A stretch of DNA of 13,695 bases from assembly GCA_910588285.1 (NCBI GenBank), contig CAJUQB010000013.1:35241-48935 (forward strand), in the 5' to 3' direction. Positions 1-5,446 of the stretch are shown here, piece by piece. Source of the stretch: an uncultured Lachnospiraceae bacterium (GTDB taxonomy: Bacteria > Bacillota > Clostridia > Lachnospirales > Lachnospiraceae). Under the pieces are notes generated by a model that made no database searches, was not told the origin of the DNA, and saw only the letters and a program-made list of their open reading frames with translations. The translations under genes were made by a program, and so were the position numbers. Positions within the stretch are counted from its first letter, which is position 1; every line of letters begins with the position of its first letter.

Positions 1-379
1 TGACGGAGGTCTGCTCATAATAGTCGATCAGCTTGAAGCGGAACCTTTCCAGATAGCACTCCCTGGCATCCGTTATGTCAATGACATCTGTCTCCTGCAG
101 CTGCCCTGCCCCGGCCCTTGCAAACAGCTCTGCCGGCTCGCCGGCAAACTCAAAATGTCCTGCTGTCACGCTGTCCCCCAATGCCACGATCACAGGATTT
201 TTGCGCTCCAGCCCATCCCCCGGCGGGGCAAAGGGGCTTAGGGAATGCACCATGCCCCGGTTTTCCTTCATGATTTTTTGAAATCGCTTTGGCCGTTCTG
301 TCCCGCTGGTATCCGTTTCTCTTACGATCTGAAGAAATGCTTCCGCTGATTTTCTAGGGGTAATAAATGTTGTTTTCAT
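1..379 (-). CDS. SGNH/GDSL-family hydrolase, N-terminal part (runs off window)
   Basis: The minus strand is open from an ATG at 379 to the window edge, giving 126 residues of the N-terminus. Residues 63-74 read PVIVALGDSVTA, which is block I of SGNH/GDSL esterases, with Ser70 as the expected nucleophile. The other blocks (Gly, Asn, and the Asp-x-x-His pair) would lie beyond the window. There is no signal peptide, so the protein is probably cytoplasmic. About 60 residues precede block I, a longer lead than in minimal family members. The start is supported by a purine-rich GGAGAAGGAG just upstream. Members of this family remove acyl or acetyl groups from lipids, sugars or cell-wall polymers; the substrate cannot be told here. 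The gene diverges from the response regulator. Confidence 0.85.
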   Translation of the reverse strand, partial: MKTTFITPRKSAEAFLQIVRETDTSGTERPKRFQKIMKENRGMVHSLSPFAPPGDGLERKNPVIVALGDSVTAGHFEFAGEPAELFARAGAGQLQETDVIDITDARECYLERFRFKLIDYYEQTSV

Positions 380-438
380 ATTCCTGCCTGCTCCTTCTCC
401 ATAAGATTTCGATCCGTCCTTCGGCACAGCCAATAGCT

Positions 439-484
439 CTGTCAGCTCCTTCCCCCGGCCATATGCCTGGTCGGATCCTGACAG
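439..484 (-). repeat. 7-bp inverted repeat in the hydrolase leader
   Basis: CTGTCAG at 439-445 and its exact reverse complement CTGACAG at 478-484 flank 32 bp at the beginning of the hydrolase leader. It could form a stem in the RNA or bracket a protein site. Arms this short with a long spacer can arise by chance. Confidence 0.3.
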
Positions 485-485
485 T

Positions 486-514
486 AGTATAGCACATCCC
501 CCTGATTTTGGCCA
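486..514 (-). promoter_or_regulatory. Promoter for the SGNH hydrolase gene
   Basis: Read on the minus strand, TATACT (486-491) is preceded by TG and one base, giving an extended -10. It lies 17 bp downstream of TGGCCA (509-514), a four-of-six match to the -35 consensus. Transcription would start near 479 and leave a leader of about 100 nt before the ATG at 379. I see no recognised riboswitch in that leader. This is a sequence match only. Confidence 0.55.
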
Positions 515-550
515 TTGGAATCCAACGGCATCTCAAAAAATGCAGGAAAA

Positions 551-583
551 TTTCAATCCATTTTCAATGTTTCATGTTATAAT
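551..583 (+). promoter_or_regulatory. Response-regulator promoter with OmpR-type direct repeat
   Basis: TATAAT at 578-583 is preceded by TG plus one base (575-577), an extended -10. No good -35 exists at 16-18 bp. That space holds a direct repeat, TTCAAT at 552-557 and TTCAAT at 563-568, with 11 bp from start to start, the helical phasing typical of OmpR-family sites. Almost the same element sits before the VTC gene at 3893-3910. The likely reading is autoregulation by the regulator encoded just downstream. The expected transcription start (seven bases past the -10) is base 590, which is the A of the start codon. Confidence 0.7.
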
Positions 584-589
584 AGACTT

Positions 590-1273
590 ATGAGAATCTT
601 ATTAATAGAAGACGAAAAACGGATGGCCCAGGCTCTTTGCGAGATCCTGCGCCAGGAAAAATATGAAGTAGATCACTGCCCGGACGGCATTTCCGGCAGC
701 GCTGCCGCGGAAAGCGGCCTTTACGACCTGATCATCCTGGATGTTATGCTTCCGGGCAAGGACGGCTTTGCCATTCTTCGGGACACCCGGCGGGCCGGCG
801 TGGGCACACCGATCCTGATGCTGACAGCCAGAGGCGAGCTGGAGGACAAGGTGGCCGGACTGGACGGCGGGGCCGACGATTATCTCACCAAGCCCTTTTT
901 GATGCAGGAGCTTTTGGCGCGGCTTCGGGCCCTTACCCGCCGCAATATCAATTCTGCCGACGGAAGCCTGTCCTTTGGCGACATCACACTGGATATCGGC
1001 ACGGCCACCCTTGGCTGCAGCAGCACGGGCCAGAGTGTGCGCCTCAGCGAAAAGGAATACCGGATCCTGGAATACCTCATTGCCAATCAGGGGCGCATCC
1101 TTGCCAGAGAACAGCTGGCCGTAAAGATCTGGGGCTACGAAAATGAAGCCGAGTACAACAATGTAGAGGTATATATGTCCTTTACCCGGAAAAAGCTGGC
1201 CTATGTAGGCGCTCGTACAACCATCAAGGCTGTGCGCGGCATTGGATATGAATTGAGGTGCACAGATGTTTAA
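590..1273 (+). CDS. OmpR/PhoB-family response regulator
   Basis: A 227-residue DNA-binding response regulator. The receiver domain (about 1-115) begins MRILLIEDE, with acidic-pocket residues Glu7/Asp8, phosphoacceptor Asp51 in LIILDVMLPG, Thr79 and Lys101 in LTKPF. The C-terminal winged helix (about 130-225) contains the family signature LSEKEYRILEYL and ends with the usual TIKAVRGIGYEL wing. The frame stays open upstream to an ATG at 515, but the receiver fold begins exactly at the ATG at 590. No ribosome site precedes 590; a TATAAT ends six bases before it, so the message is probably leaderless. The stop overlaps the kinase start by 8 bp, indicating translational coupling. Probable targets are its own promoter and the VTC promoter. 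Confidence 0.97.
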   Translation: MRILLIEDEKRMAQALCEILRQEKYEVDHCPDGISGSAAAESGLYDLIILDVMLPGKDGFAILRDTRRAGVGTPILMLTARGELEDKVAGLDGGADDYLTKPFLMQELLARLRALTRRNINSADGSLSFGDITLDIGTATLGCSSTGQSVRLSEKEYRILEYLIANQGRILAREQLAVKIWGYENEAEYNNVEVYMSFTRKKLAYVGARTTIKAVRGIGYELRCTDV

Positions 1274-2540
1274 AAAATCAAGGCGAAAAATCGTAGCCTC
1301 CATCATGACTGTGCTGGTTCTGCTCTGGTCCGGTACTCTTGGCGTAATCTATGGCTCCAGCTACTGCGAGGTCTCTGCCCGCAACCGGGAAATGCTCTCC
1401 CGGCACGCCCAGCTGTACCGGCCGGATCAGCCCCCCAAGCTCCCCGACGCCTCCTTGGAGGAATTCCGGGGGCAGGAGCCCACGCCTCCCCGTTCGGAGA
1501 ATACGCCTGCCTTCCAGCTGTCTACCTTTTATTCTGTGGCAATGGACAAAAGCGGGCAGCTTCTTTCCATCAACAATCCCCAGTCCGCCCTCTACACGGA
1601 CCAGGAGCTGACGGAGGCTGCCCTTTGGGCCATCCGCAGCGGCAAAGCCTCCGGCACTACCAGCCGCCTTCTGTACCAGGTGGAGGATAAGGGCCGCTAT
1701 ACTCTGGTGGCCTTTATGGACAACACCCTTGTCCGCGAGAGCATGTCCACCCTGTTCCGCTATACCCTGATTTTCGGCGGACTGGCTATCCTTATGCTGT
1801 TTTTTCTTGCAGTATACCTGGCCAGGCGGATCGTACAGCCCCTGGAGGAAAGCTATCAGAAGCAGCGGCAGTTTATCTCAGATGCCGGCCATGAGCTGAA
1901 AACCCCGGTGTCGGTGGTCAATGCCAACTCTGAGCTTCTCTTCCGGGAAATCGGAGAAAACCAGTGGCTTTCCAACATCCGATACGAGAATCAGCGCATG
2001 GGCGCACTGGTGACACAGCTTCTGGAGCTGGCCCGGACAGAAGCAGTGTCGCCCCGGATGGAGCTTATGGACTTAAGCCGCCTGGTCCGGGGCGAAGCGC
2101 TTCCCTTTGAAAGCATGATCTACGAAAAAGGCATTTCCCTCTCCTGTGAAATTACAGATCATCTGATGGTAAATGGCAGCAGCAGCCAGCTCCGCCAGCT
2201 GGTCTCCATCCTACTGGACAATGCGCTGGAGCACTGCGGCCCCGGGAAGGAGATATCCCTTACCCTGAAGCTCCATCGGCATACTGCCCTGCTGTCCGTC
2301 TGCAACGACGGGCCGGAGATCCCGCAGGAGCAGCGGGCGCAGCTCTTTGAGCGCTTTTACCGCCTGGATCCTGCGCGGACCGGGGAGGAGGCCCATTATG
2401 GGCTGGGCCTTGCCATTGCCAAGGCCATTGTCCTGGCCCACCATGGGCGGATCGAGGTAGGCTGCGGGGATGGAAAGGTGACCTTTTTGGTGCGGCTTCC
2501 CCTGAAAAAACAGCCGCCCCATTTGTCAGGCAGCTCATAG
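1266..2540 (+). CDS. Membrane sensor histidine kinase, partner of the upstream regulator
   Basis: A 424-residue sensor kinase. Transmembrane segments lie at about 9-30 and 166-187 and enclose an extracytoplasmic sensor of about 130 residues without a recognised fold. The second segment leads almost directly into the dimerisation domain, with no full HAMP visible. Phospho-acceptor His209 lies in DAGHELKTPV. The ATPase domain has the N-box with Asn319 (LLDNALEH), the G1 box CNDGPEIP, the F-box FERFYR and the G2 box YGLGLAIAK. It overlaps the regulator gene by 8 bp, so the two form a classical pair. The last codons also hold the -35 of the rmuC promoter, and a degenerate copy of this 3' end recurs at 4007-4030. 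The signal is unknown; the context suggests an envelope or phosphate-related cue. Confidence 0.96.
   Translation: MFKKSRRKIVASIMTVLVLLWSGTLGVIYGSSYCEVSARNREMLSRHAQLYRPDQPPKLPDASLEEFRGQEPTPPRSENTPAFQLSTFYSVAMDKSGQLLSINNPQSALYTDQELTEAALWAIRSGKASGTTSRLLYQVEDKGRYTLVAFMDNTLVRESMSTLFRYTLIFGGLAILMLFFLAVYLARRIVQPLEESYQKQRQFISDAGHELKTPVSVVNANSELLFREIGENQWLSNIRYENQRMGALVTQLLELARTEAVSPRMELMDLSRLVRGEALPFESMIYEKGISLSCEITDHLMVNGSSSQLRQLVSILLDNALEHCGPGKEISLTLKLHRHTALLSVCNDGPEIPQEQRAQLFERFYRLDPARTGEEAHYGLGLAIAKAIVLAHHGRIEVGCGDGKVTFLVRLPLKKQPPHLSGSS
2515..2538 (+). repeat. Direct repeat copy A (3' end of the kinase gene)
   Basis: This 24-bp stretch matches 4007-4030 at 22 of 24 positions without gaps. Here it encodes the last residues of the sensor kinase (LSGSS then stop). 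It also contains TTGTCA, the proposed -35 of rmuC. Confidence 0.7.
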
Positions 2541-2551
2541 TATGATATGAT
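2523..2551 (+). promoter_or_regulatory. rmuC promoter inside the kinase 3' end
   Basis: TTGTCA (2523-2528) and TATGAT (2546-2551) are separated by exactly 17 bp, five-of-six matches to each consensus box. The -35 lies within the last kinase codons and the -10 just after its stop. This makes rmuC an independently transcribed gene, although read-through from the regulator operon is possible because no terminator is visible between them. Confidence 0.65.
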
Positions 2552-2587
2552 AGAACATATTACAAAATACACGGGAGCGGATTTAAA

Positions 2588-3865
2588 ATGGGATTGTCAG
2601 AAATTTTAAGTATTGTAACAATTGTTTTGCTTTTCCTAATTCTTCTATTGCAGCTCACCGGGCGCAGGAAATCCGGTATCGGCAAAATAGCTGCTCTGCT
2701 GAAACGCACTGCCGAGGAGCAGCGCGACGTTGTACAACGGCAAATCGCCCAGGGCGCAACCGAGCAGTTTACGCGTTTCGGTGTTATGCAGAAAAGCATG
2801 CAGGACACGCTGTCCGACAACCGCAGGGAGATCAGCCAGCAGCTTCACACCTTTGGCGAACAGGTGGATCATCGCCTCTCATCGATTCAGCGTACGAATA
2901 CAGAGCATATCGAAAAAATCAATACCACCCTTGAGAGCAGAATGAAGTCTCTGCAGGATAGCAATGAAAGGCGTCTGGAGCAAATCCAGGGCGTAGTGGA
3001 TGAGAAGCTGCAGAAAACCCTTGAGACACGCCTTGCGCAGTCCTTTGAATTGGTCAGTAAGCAGCTGGAGCGCGTGGGCCAGGGACTGGGGGAAATGAAA
3101 GCTCTGGCCGCGGATGCAAAATCACTGAAAAATGCCCTCACCAATGTAAAGGAACGTGGTACATACGGTGAGATCCGTCTTGAGAAGCTCCTCTCCGATA
3201 TTCTTGCACCGAGCCAATACGAAGTAAATGCGGAGATTGCAGAGGGAAAGCGTGTGGAATTTGCCGTAAAGCTCCCCGGTAATGAGGATCTGCCGCTGCT
3301 TCTTCCAATTGACAGCAAGTTTCCGATTGAAGATTATAACCGATTGATGGATGCGGAGGATAAGCAGACCATTGACGAGGCGAGGCGTTCCCTTACCATA
3401 AAAATCCGTGCTTTTGCAAAAGACATTCACGACAAATATATCGTTCCTCCCAAAACCACAGATTTTGCACTGATGTTTTTGCCCACAGAGGGCCTATACG
3501 CAGAAGTCGTTCAAAATGCGGCTTTGTTTGAGGAGCTTCGGGATAAATATAAGGTTACGGCAGTAGGTGCAACCACGCTCTCGGCATTTCTTGCATCTCT
3601 GCAGATGGGTTTTCAGACACTTGCCATTGAACAGCGGTCACAGGAGGTATGGGACACCCTCCGTGCGGTAAAGTCGGAATTTGTCAAATTTGGAGATATG
3701 CTGGACAAAGCGCAAAAGCAGATTCAAACCGCTGATAAAACTCTGGCCGAAATTGTCGGCCGGCGTACCAGAGCAATCAATCGTACCCTGCGCGGGGTGG
3801 AGGAGCTGACAGATGCAACTACAGCTCCCCGGATCTCACTGGACGATACTGCAGATGACCCATGA
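2588..3865 (+). CDS. rmuC: RmuC-family DNA recombination protein
   Basis: A 425-residue RmuC homologue of ordinary length. It has an N-terminal membrane anchor (about 5-22), a long coiled coil rich in Gln, Glu and Arg (about 40-170), then the RmuC domain from about 180. Signature stretches are RGTYGEIRLEKLL (190-202) and the nuclease-like core VEF...LPIDSKFP, with Glu224, Asp242 and Lys244 fitting a PD-(D/E)xK-type site. In E. coli rmuC is linked to limiting inversion between short inverted repeats; the biochemical activity is not settled. The start has GGGAG 10 bp upstream. Its codon use looks more A/T-ending than the genes on either side, it has its own promoter, and a repeat of the preceding kinase tail follows it, so it looks like an insertion between kinase and VTC genes. 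Confidence 0.95.
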   Translation: MGLSEILSIVTIVLLFLILLLQLTGRRKSGIGKIAALLKRTAEEQRDVVQRQIAQGATEQFTRFGVMQKSMQDTLSDNRREISQQLHTFGEQVDHRLSSIQRTNTEHIEKINTTLESRMKSLQDSNERRLEQIQGVVDEKLQKTLETRLAQSFELVSKQLERVGQGLGEMKALAADAKSLKNALTNVKERGTYGEIRLEKLLSDILAPSQYEVNAEIAEGKRVEFAVKLPGNEDLPLLLPIDSKFPIEDYNRLMDAEDKQTIDEARRSLTIKIRAFAKDIHDKYIVPPKTTDFALMFLPTEGLYAEVVQNAALFEELRDKYKVTAVGATTLSAFLASLQMGFQTLAIEQRSQEVWDTLRAVKSEFVKFGDMLDKAQKQIQTADKTLAEIVGRRTRAINRTLRGVEELTDATTAPRISLDDTADDP

Positions 3866-3892
3866 TAAAATTTTTACAATTTATGCTTCTTA

Positions 3893-3926
3893 CTTCAATC
3901 CACTTTCAATCTTCCCCCGGTACAAT
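3893..3926 (+). promoter_or_regulatory. VTC operon promoter with the same direct repeat as the regulator promoter
   Basis: Two TTCAAT half-sites at 3894-3899 and 3905-3910, again 11 bp apart, are followed by TACAAT (3921-3926) as -10. The 19-base element differs from the one at 551-569 at only three positions. Its distance to the -10 is 28 bp here and 27 bp there. No good -35 is present. Activation by the phosphorylated OmpR-type regulator encoded at 590-1273 is the natural inference. Transcription would start near 3933 and give a leader of about 127 nt. Confidence 0.65.
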
Positions 3927-3942
3927 GACAGCGTACCGGGGG
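3914..3942. repeat. Perfect 10-bp inverted repeat over the VTC promoter start site
   Basis: CCCCCGGTAC (3914-3923) and GTACCGGGGG (3933-3942) are exact reverse complements around a 9-base centre. The left arm overlaps the proposed -10, and the right arm starts at the expected transcription start. No T-run follows, so it is a poor intrinsic terminator for rmuC. Its position fits an operator for a dimeric repressor. In a read-through transcript it would be a very stable hairpin. Confidence 0.6.
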
Positions 3943-3975
3943 AATTCTCATTTACAACATGCATTCTTCCTGGAA

Positions 3976-3999
3976 TTTGTGCAATTTGCCATGCACAAA
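3976..3999. repeat. 8-bp inverted repeat in the VTC leader
   Basis: TTTGTGCA (3976-3983) and TGCACAAA (3992-3999) are exact reverse complements with an 8-base loop. The element lies in the untranslated leader about 60 nt before the VTC start. It could be an RNA stem-loop or a protein site; no ligand or family is recognised. Confidence 0.45.
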
Positions 4000-4006
4000 A
4001 TGCAAA

Positions 4007-4030
4007 CGCCCCCTTTGTCGGGCAGCTCAT
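4007..4030 (+). repeat. Direct repeat copy B (echo of the kinase 3' end before the VTC gene)
   Basis: It matches 2515-2538 at 22 of 24 positions. Read in the matching frame it still gives LSGSS, as at the kinase C-terminus, but the kinase stop TAG is replaced by TCA here. The frame therefore runs open into the VTC gene. No kinase body precedes it, so it looks like a duplication remnant or an ancestral junction. Confidence 0.65.
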
Positions 4031-4041
4031 CATACAATAAA

Positions 4042-4057
4042 AGAAAGGATGTGATCC
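4042..4057 (+). promoter_or_regulatory. Extended ribosome binding site of the VTC gene
   Basis: AGAAAGGATGTGATCC pairs with the conserved 3' end of bacterial 16S rRNA at 15 of 16 positions; the one mismatch is T4050. The core aligned with AGGAGG occupies 4046-4051, which leaves 8 bp to the ATA at 4060, an ideal distance. The in-frame GTG at 4051 lies inside this element and so is a poor start. An ATG at 4049 is out of frame and followed at once by TGA. Confidence 0.75.
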
Positions 4058-4059
4058 CC

Positions 4060-4737
4060 ATATCACCAAACTACCGCAACGAATGGAAGCACGAAATTAC
4101 CATGGCAGACCTTCCCGTCCTGCGCCGGCGTCTCCAGGCTGTGGCCGCTGCGGATCCCCATGCTCCCTCCGGGAGCTATCAGATCCGAAGCCTGTATTTT
4201 GACACTCCCGGCGACAAGGCTCTGCGGGAAAAAATCGATGGCGTGAACCAGCGGGAGAAATTCCGTCTCCGCTTCTATAACTTTGATTTTTCCCTGATCA
4301 AGCTGGAAAAAAAGAGCAAACGCAACGGCCTGTGCCAAAAGGAATACGCCCCCATAAGCAGGGAGCAGGTCCAGGCGCTCCTCCTCGGGAGGTATGGCTG
4401 GATGAAGGCCAGCGATTTGCCTCTGGTACGGGAGCTTTATCTGAAAATGATTACCCAGGGGCTTCGCCCCAAGACCATTGTAGACTACACCCGGGATCCC
4501 TTTGTCTTTCCCCCCGGCAGCGTACGCGTTACCCTGGACTATGGGATCCGCACCGGCCTTGGCTCCACGGATTTTCTAAATCCGCAAAGCCTTACGGTTC
4601 CCGCCGGCGGCGCCCCTGCCGTCCTGGAGGTAAAATGGGGGGAATTTCTTCCAGATATCATCCGGGACGCAGTACAGCTTTCCGGATGCCGGACCGGGGC
4701 ATTTTCCAAATATGCCTTCTGCAGGATTTACGGATAA
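4060..4737 (+). CDS. VTC-domain (polyphosphate polymerase-like) protein, probable AUA start
   Basis: About 225 residues forming one VTC domain of the triphosphate tunnel superfamily, whose eukaryotic Vtc4 relative makes polyphosphate from ATP. Numbering from the ATA, the tunnel motifs are YRNEWKHEI (5-13), RSLYFDT (43-49), REKFRLR (65-71), LEKKSK (82-87), RPKTIVDYTR (136-145), VRVTLDY (155-161), LEVKW (189-193) and SKY (216-218). The basic and acidic tunnel residues thus look intact. There is no membrane segment, so it is probably cytoplasmic, partnering the DUF4956 protein 28 bp downstream. No ATG or TTG lies between the ribosome site and YRNEWKHEI; ATA at 4060 has ideal spacing. GTG at 4051 would add three residues; ATG at 4102 would cut the first conserved motif. 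Bacterial activity is inferred from the family. Confidence 0.92.
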   Translation: MSPNYRNEWKHEITMADLPVLRRRLQAVAAADPHAPSGSYQIRSLYFDTPGDKALREKIDGVNQREKFRLRFYNFDFSLIKLEKKSKRNGLCQKEYAPISREQVQALLLGRYGWMKASDLPLVRELYLKMITQGLRPKTIVDYTRDPFVFPPGSVRVTLDYGIRTGLGSTDFLNPQSLTVPAGGAPAVLEVKWGEFLPDIIRDAVQLSGCRTGAFSKYAFCRIYG

Positions 4738-4765
4738 CATATTTTTTTACAAGGAGAATTCGATT

Positions 4766-5437
4766 ATGACATTCAATGACATTTTTAAATCAAGCTTTCT
4801 GGAAAATATCACAAGTGTGAGCCTCCTTGATATGATGGTGGCTCTGATTCTGGCCTTTGGCCTGGGACTGTTTATTTTTCTTGTATACAAAAAAACCTAC
4901 CAGGGCGTGATGTATTCTTCCAGCTTTGGCACCACTCTCATCGCCTTGACTATGATCACCACCGTGGTCATTCTGGCAGTAGCCTCCAATGTGGTGCTCT
5001 CCCTTGGTATGGTGGGCGCCCTCTCCATCGTCCGGTTCCGCACTGCCATCAAGGAGCCCCTGGATATTGCATTTCTCTTCTGGGCCATTGCTGTTGGCAT
5101 CGTTCTGGCCGCCGGCATGATTCCCCTGGCTGTGACCGGCAGTGTTGTCATCGGCATAATCCTGCTGGTTTTTGTCAATAAGAAAAATTATCGGAATCCT
5201 TATATTCTTTCCCTCTCCTGCAGGGATTCCGACAGCGAATCACATGCAAGGAAATTCCTGGAGAGCCAGGTACAGCGCTGCGTCATTAAGAGTAAGTCTG
5301 CCCAGAAGGGCTCTGTGGAGCTGAATCTGGAAATCCGTATGAAGGACGACAACACAGACTTTATAAACGCGCTGTCAAATATGGATGGCGTCAGCAGTGC
5401 AATTCTTGTCAGCTACAATGGCGACTACCTGGGATAG
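4766..5437 (+). CDS. DUF4956-family membrane protein
   Basis: A 223-residue protein with hydrophobic segments at about 22-42, 52-79, 100-118 and 120-137, then a soluble C-terminal domain (about 145-223) ending in a small alpha/beta unit. The stretch GALSIVRFRTAIKEP (84-98) is the most conserved part of the family and puts charged residues beside or inside the membrane. DUF4956 proteins have no established activity. They are frequently encoded beside VTC-domain and CotH genes, so a role as the membrane partner of the VTC enzyme is plausible but inferred. The start at 4766 has AAGGAG 9 bp upstream; the open frame from 4712 overlaps the VTC gene and is not needed. The stop codon overlaps the ribosome site of the CotH gene. 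Confidence 0.92.
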   Translation: MTFNDIFKSSFLENITSVSLLDMMVALILAFGLGLFIFLVYKKTYQGVMYSSSFGTTLIALTMITTVVILAVASNVVLSLGMVGALSIVRFRTAIKEPLDIAFLFWAIAVGIVLAAGMIPLAVTGSVVIGIILLVFVNKKNYRNPYILSLSCRDSDSESHARKFLESQVQRCVIKSKSAQKGSVELNLEIRMKDDNTDFINALSNMDGVSSAILVSYNGDYLG

Positions 5438-5446
5438 GAGGCTGCG

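Noticed and set aside
354..536. 60-codon minus-strand frame in the hydrolase leader
   Set aside because: It overlaps the hydrolase start in another frame, crosses the hydrolase promoter and has no ribosome site or family resemblance.
515..589. Upstream extension of the response regulator from an ATG at 515
   Set aside because: The receiver fold begins exactly at 590, the extension would cross the promoter and its direct repeats, and no ribosome site precedes 515.
602..1306. Minus-strand open frame of 234 codons opposite the response regulator
   Set aside because: The opposite strand encodes an intact OmpR-family protein with all key residues; this frame has no recognisable domain.
3914..3960. 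Intrinsic terminator of rmuC
   Set aside because: The stem is strong but no run of T follows on either strand, so termination here is not supported.
3862..4059. N-terminal extension of the VTC protein in the open frame from 3862
   Set aside because: It contains the promoter, palindrome and stem-loop, has no ribosome site at its ATGs and does not resemble the VTC domain; it is open partly because it includes the kinase-tail echo.
4766..4783. Direct repeat ATGACATT at 4766-4773 and 4776-4783
   Set aside because: It is explained by the first codons of the DUF4956 gene, and a repeat this short is expected by chance.
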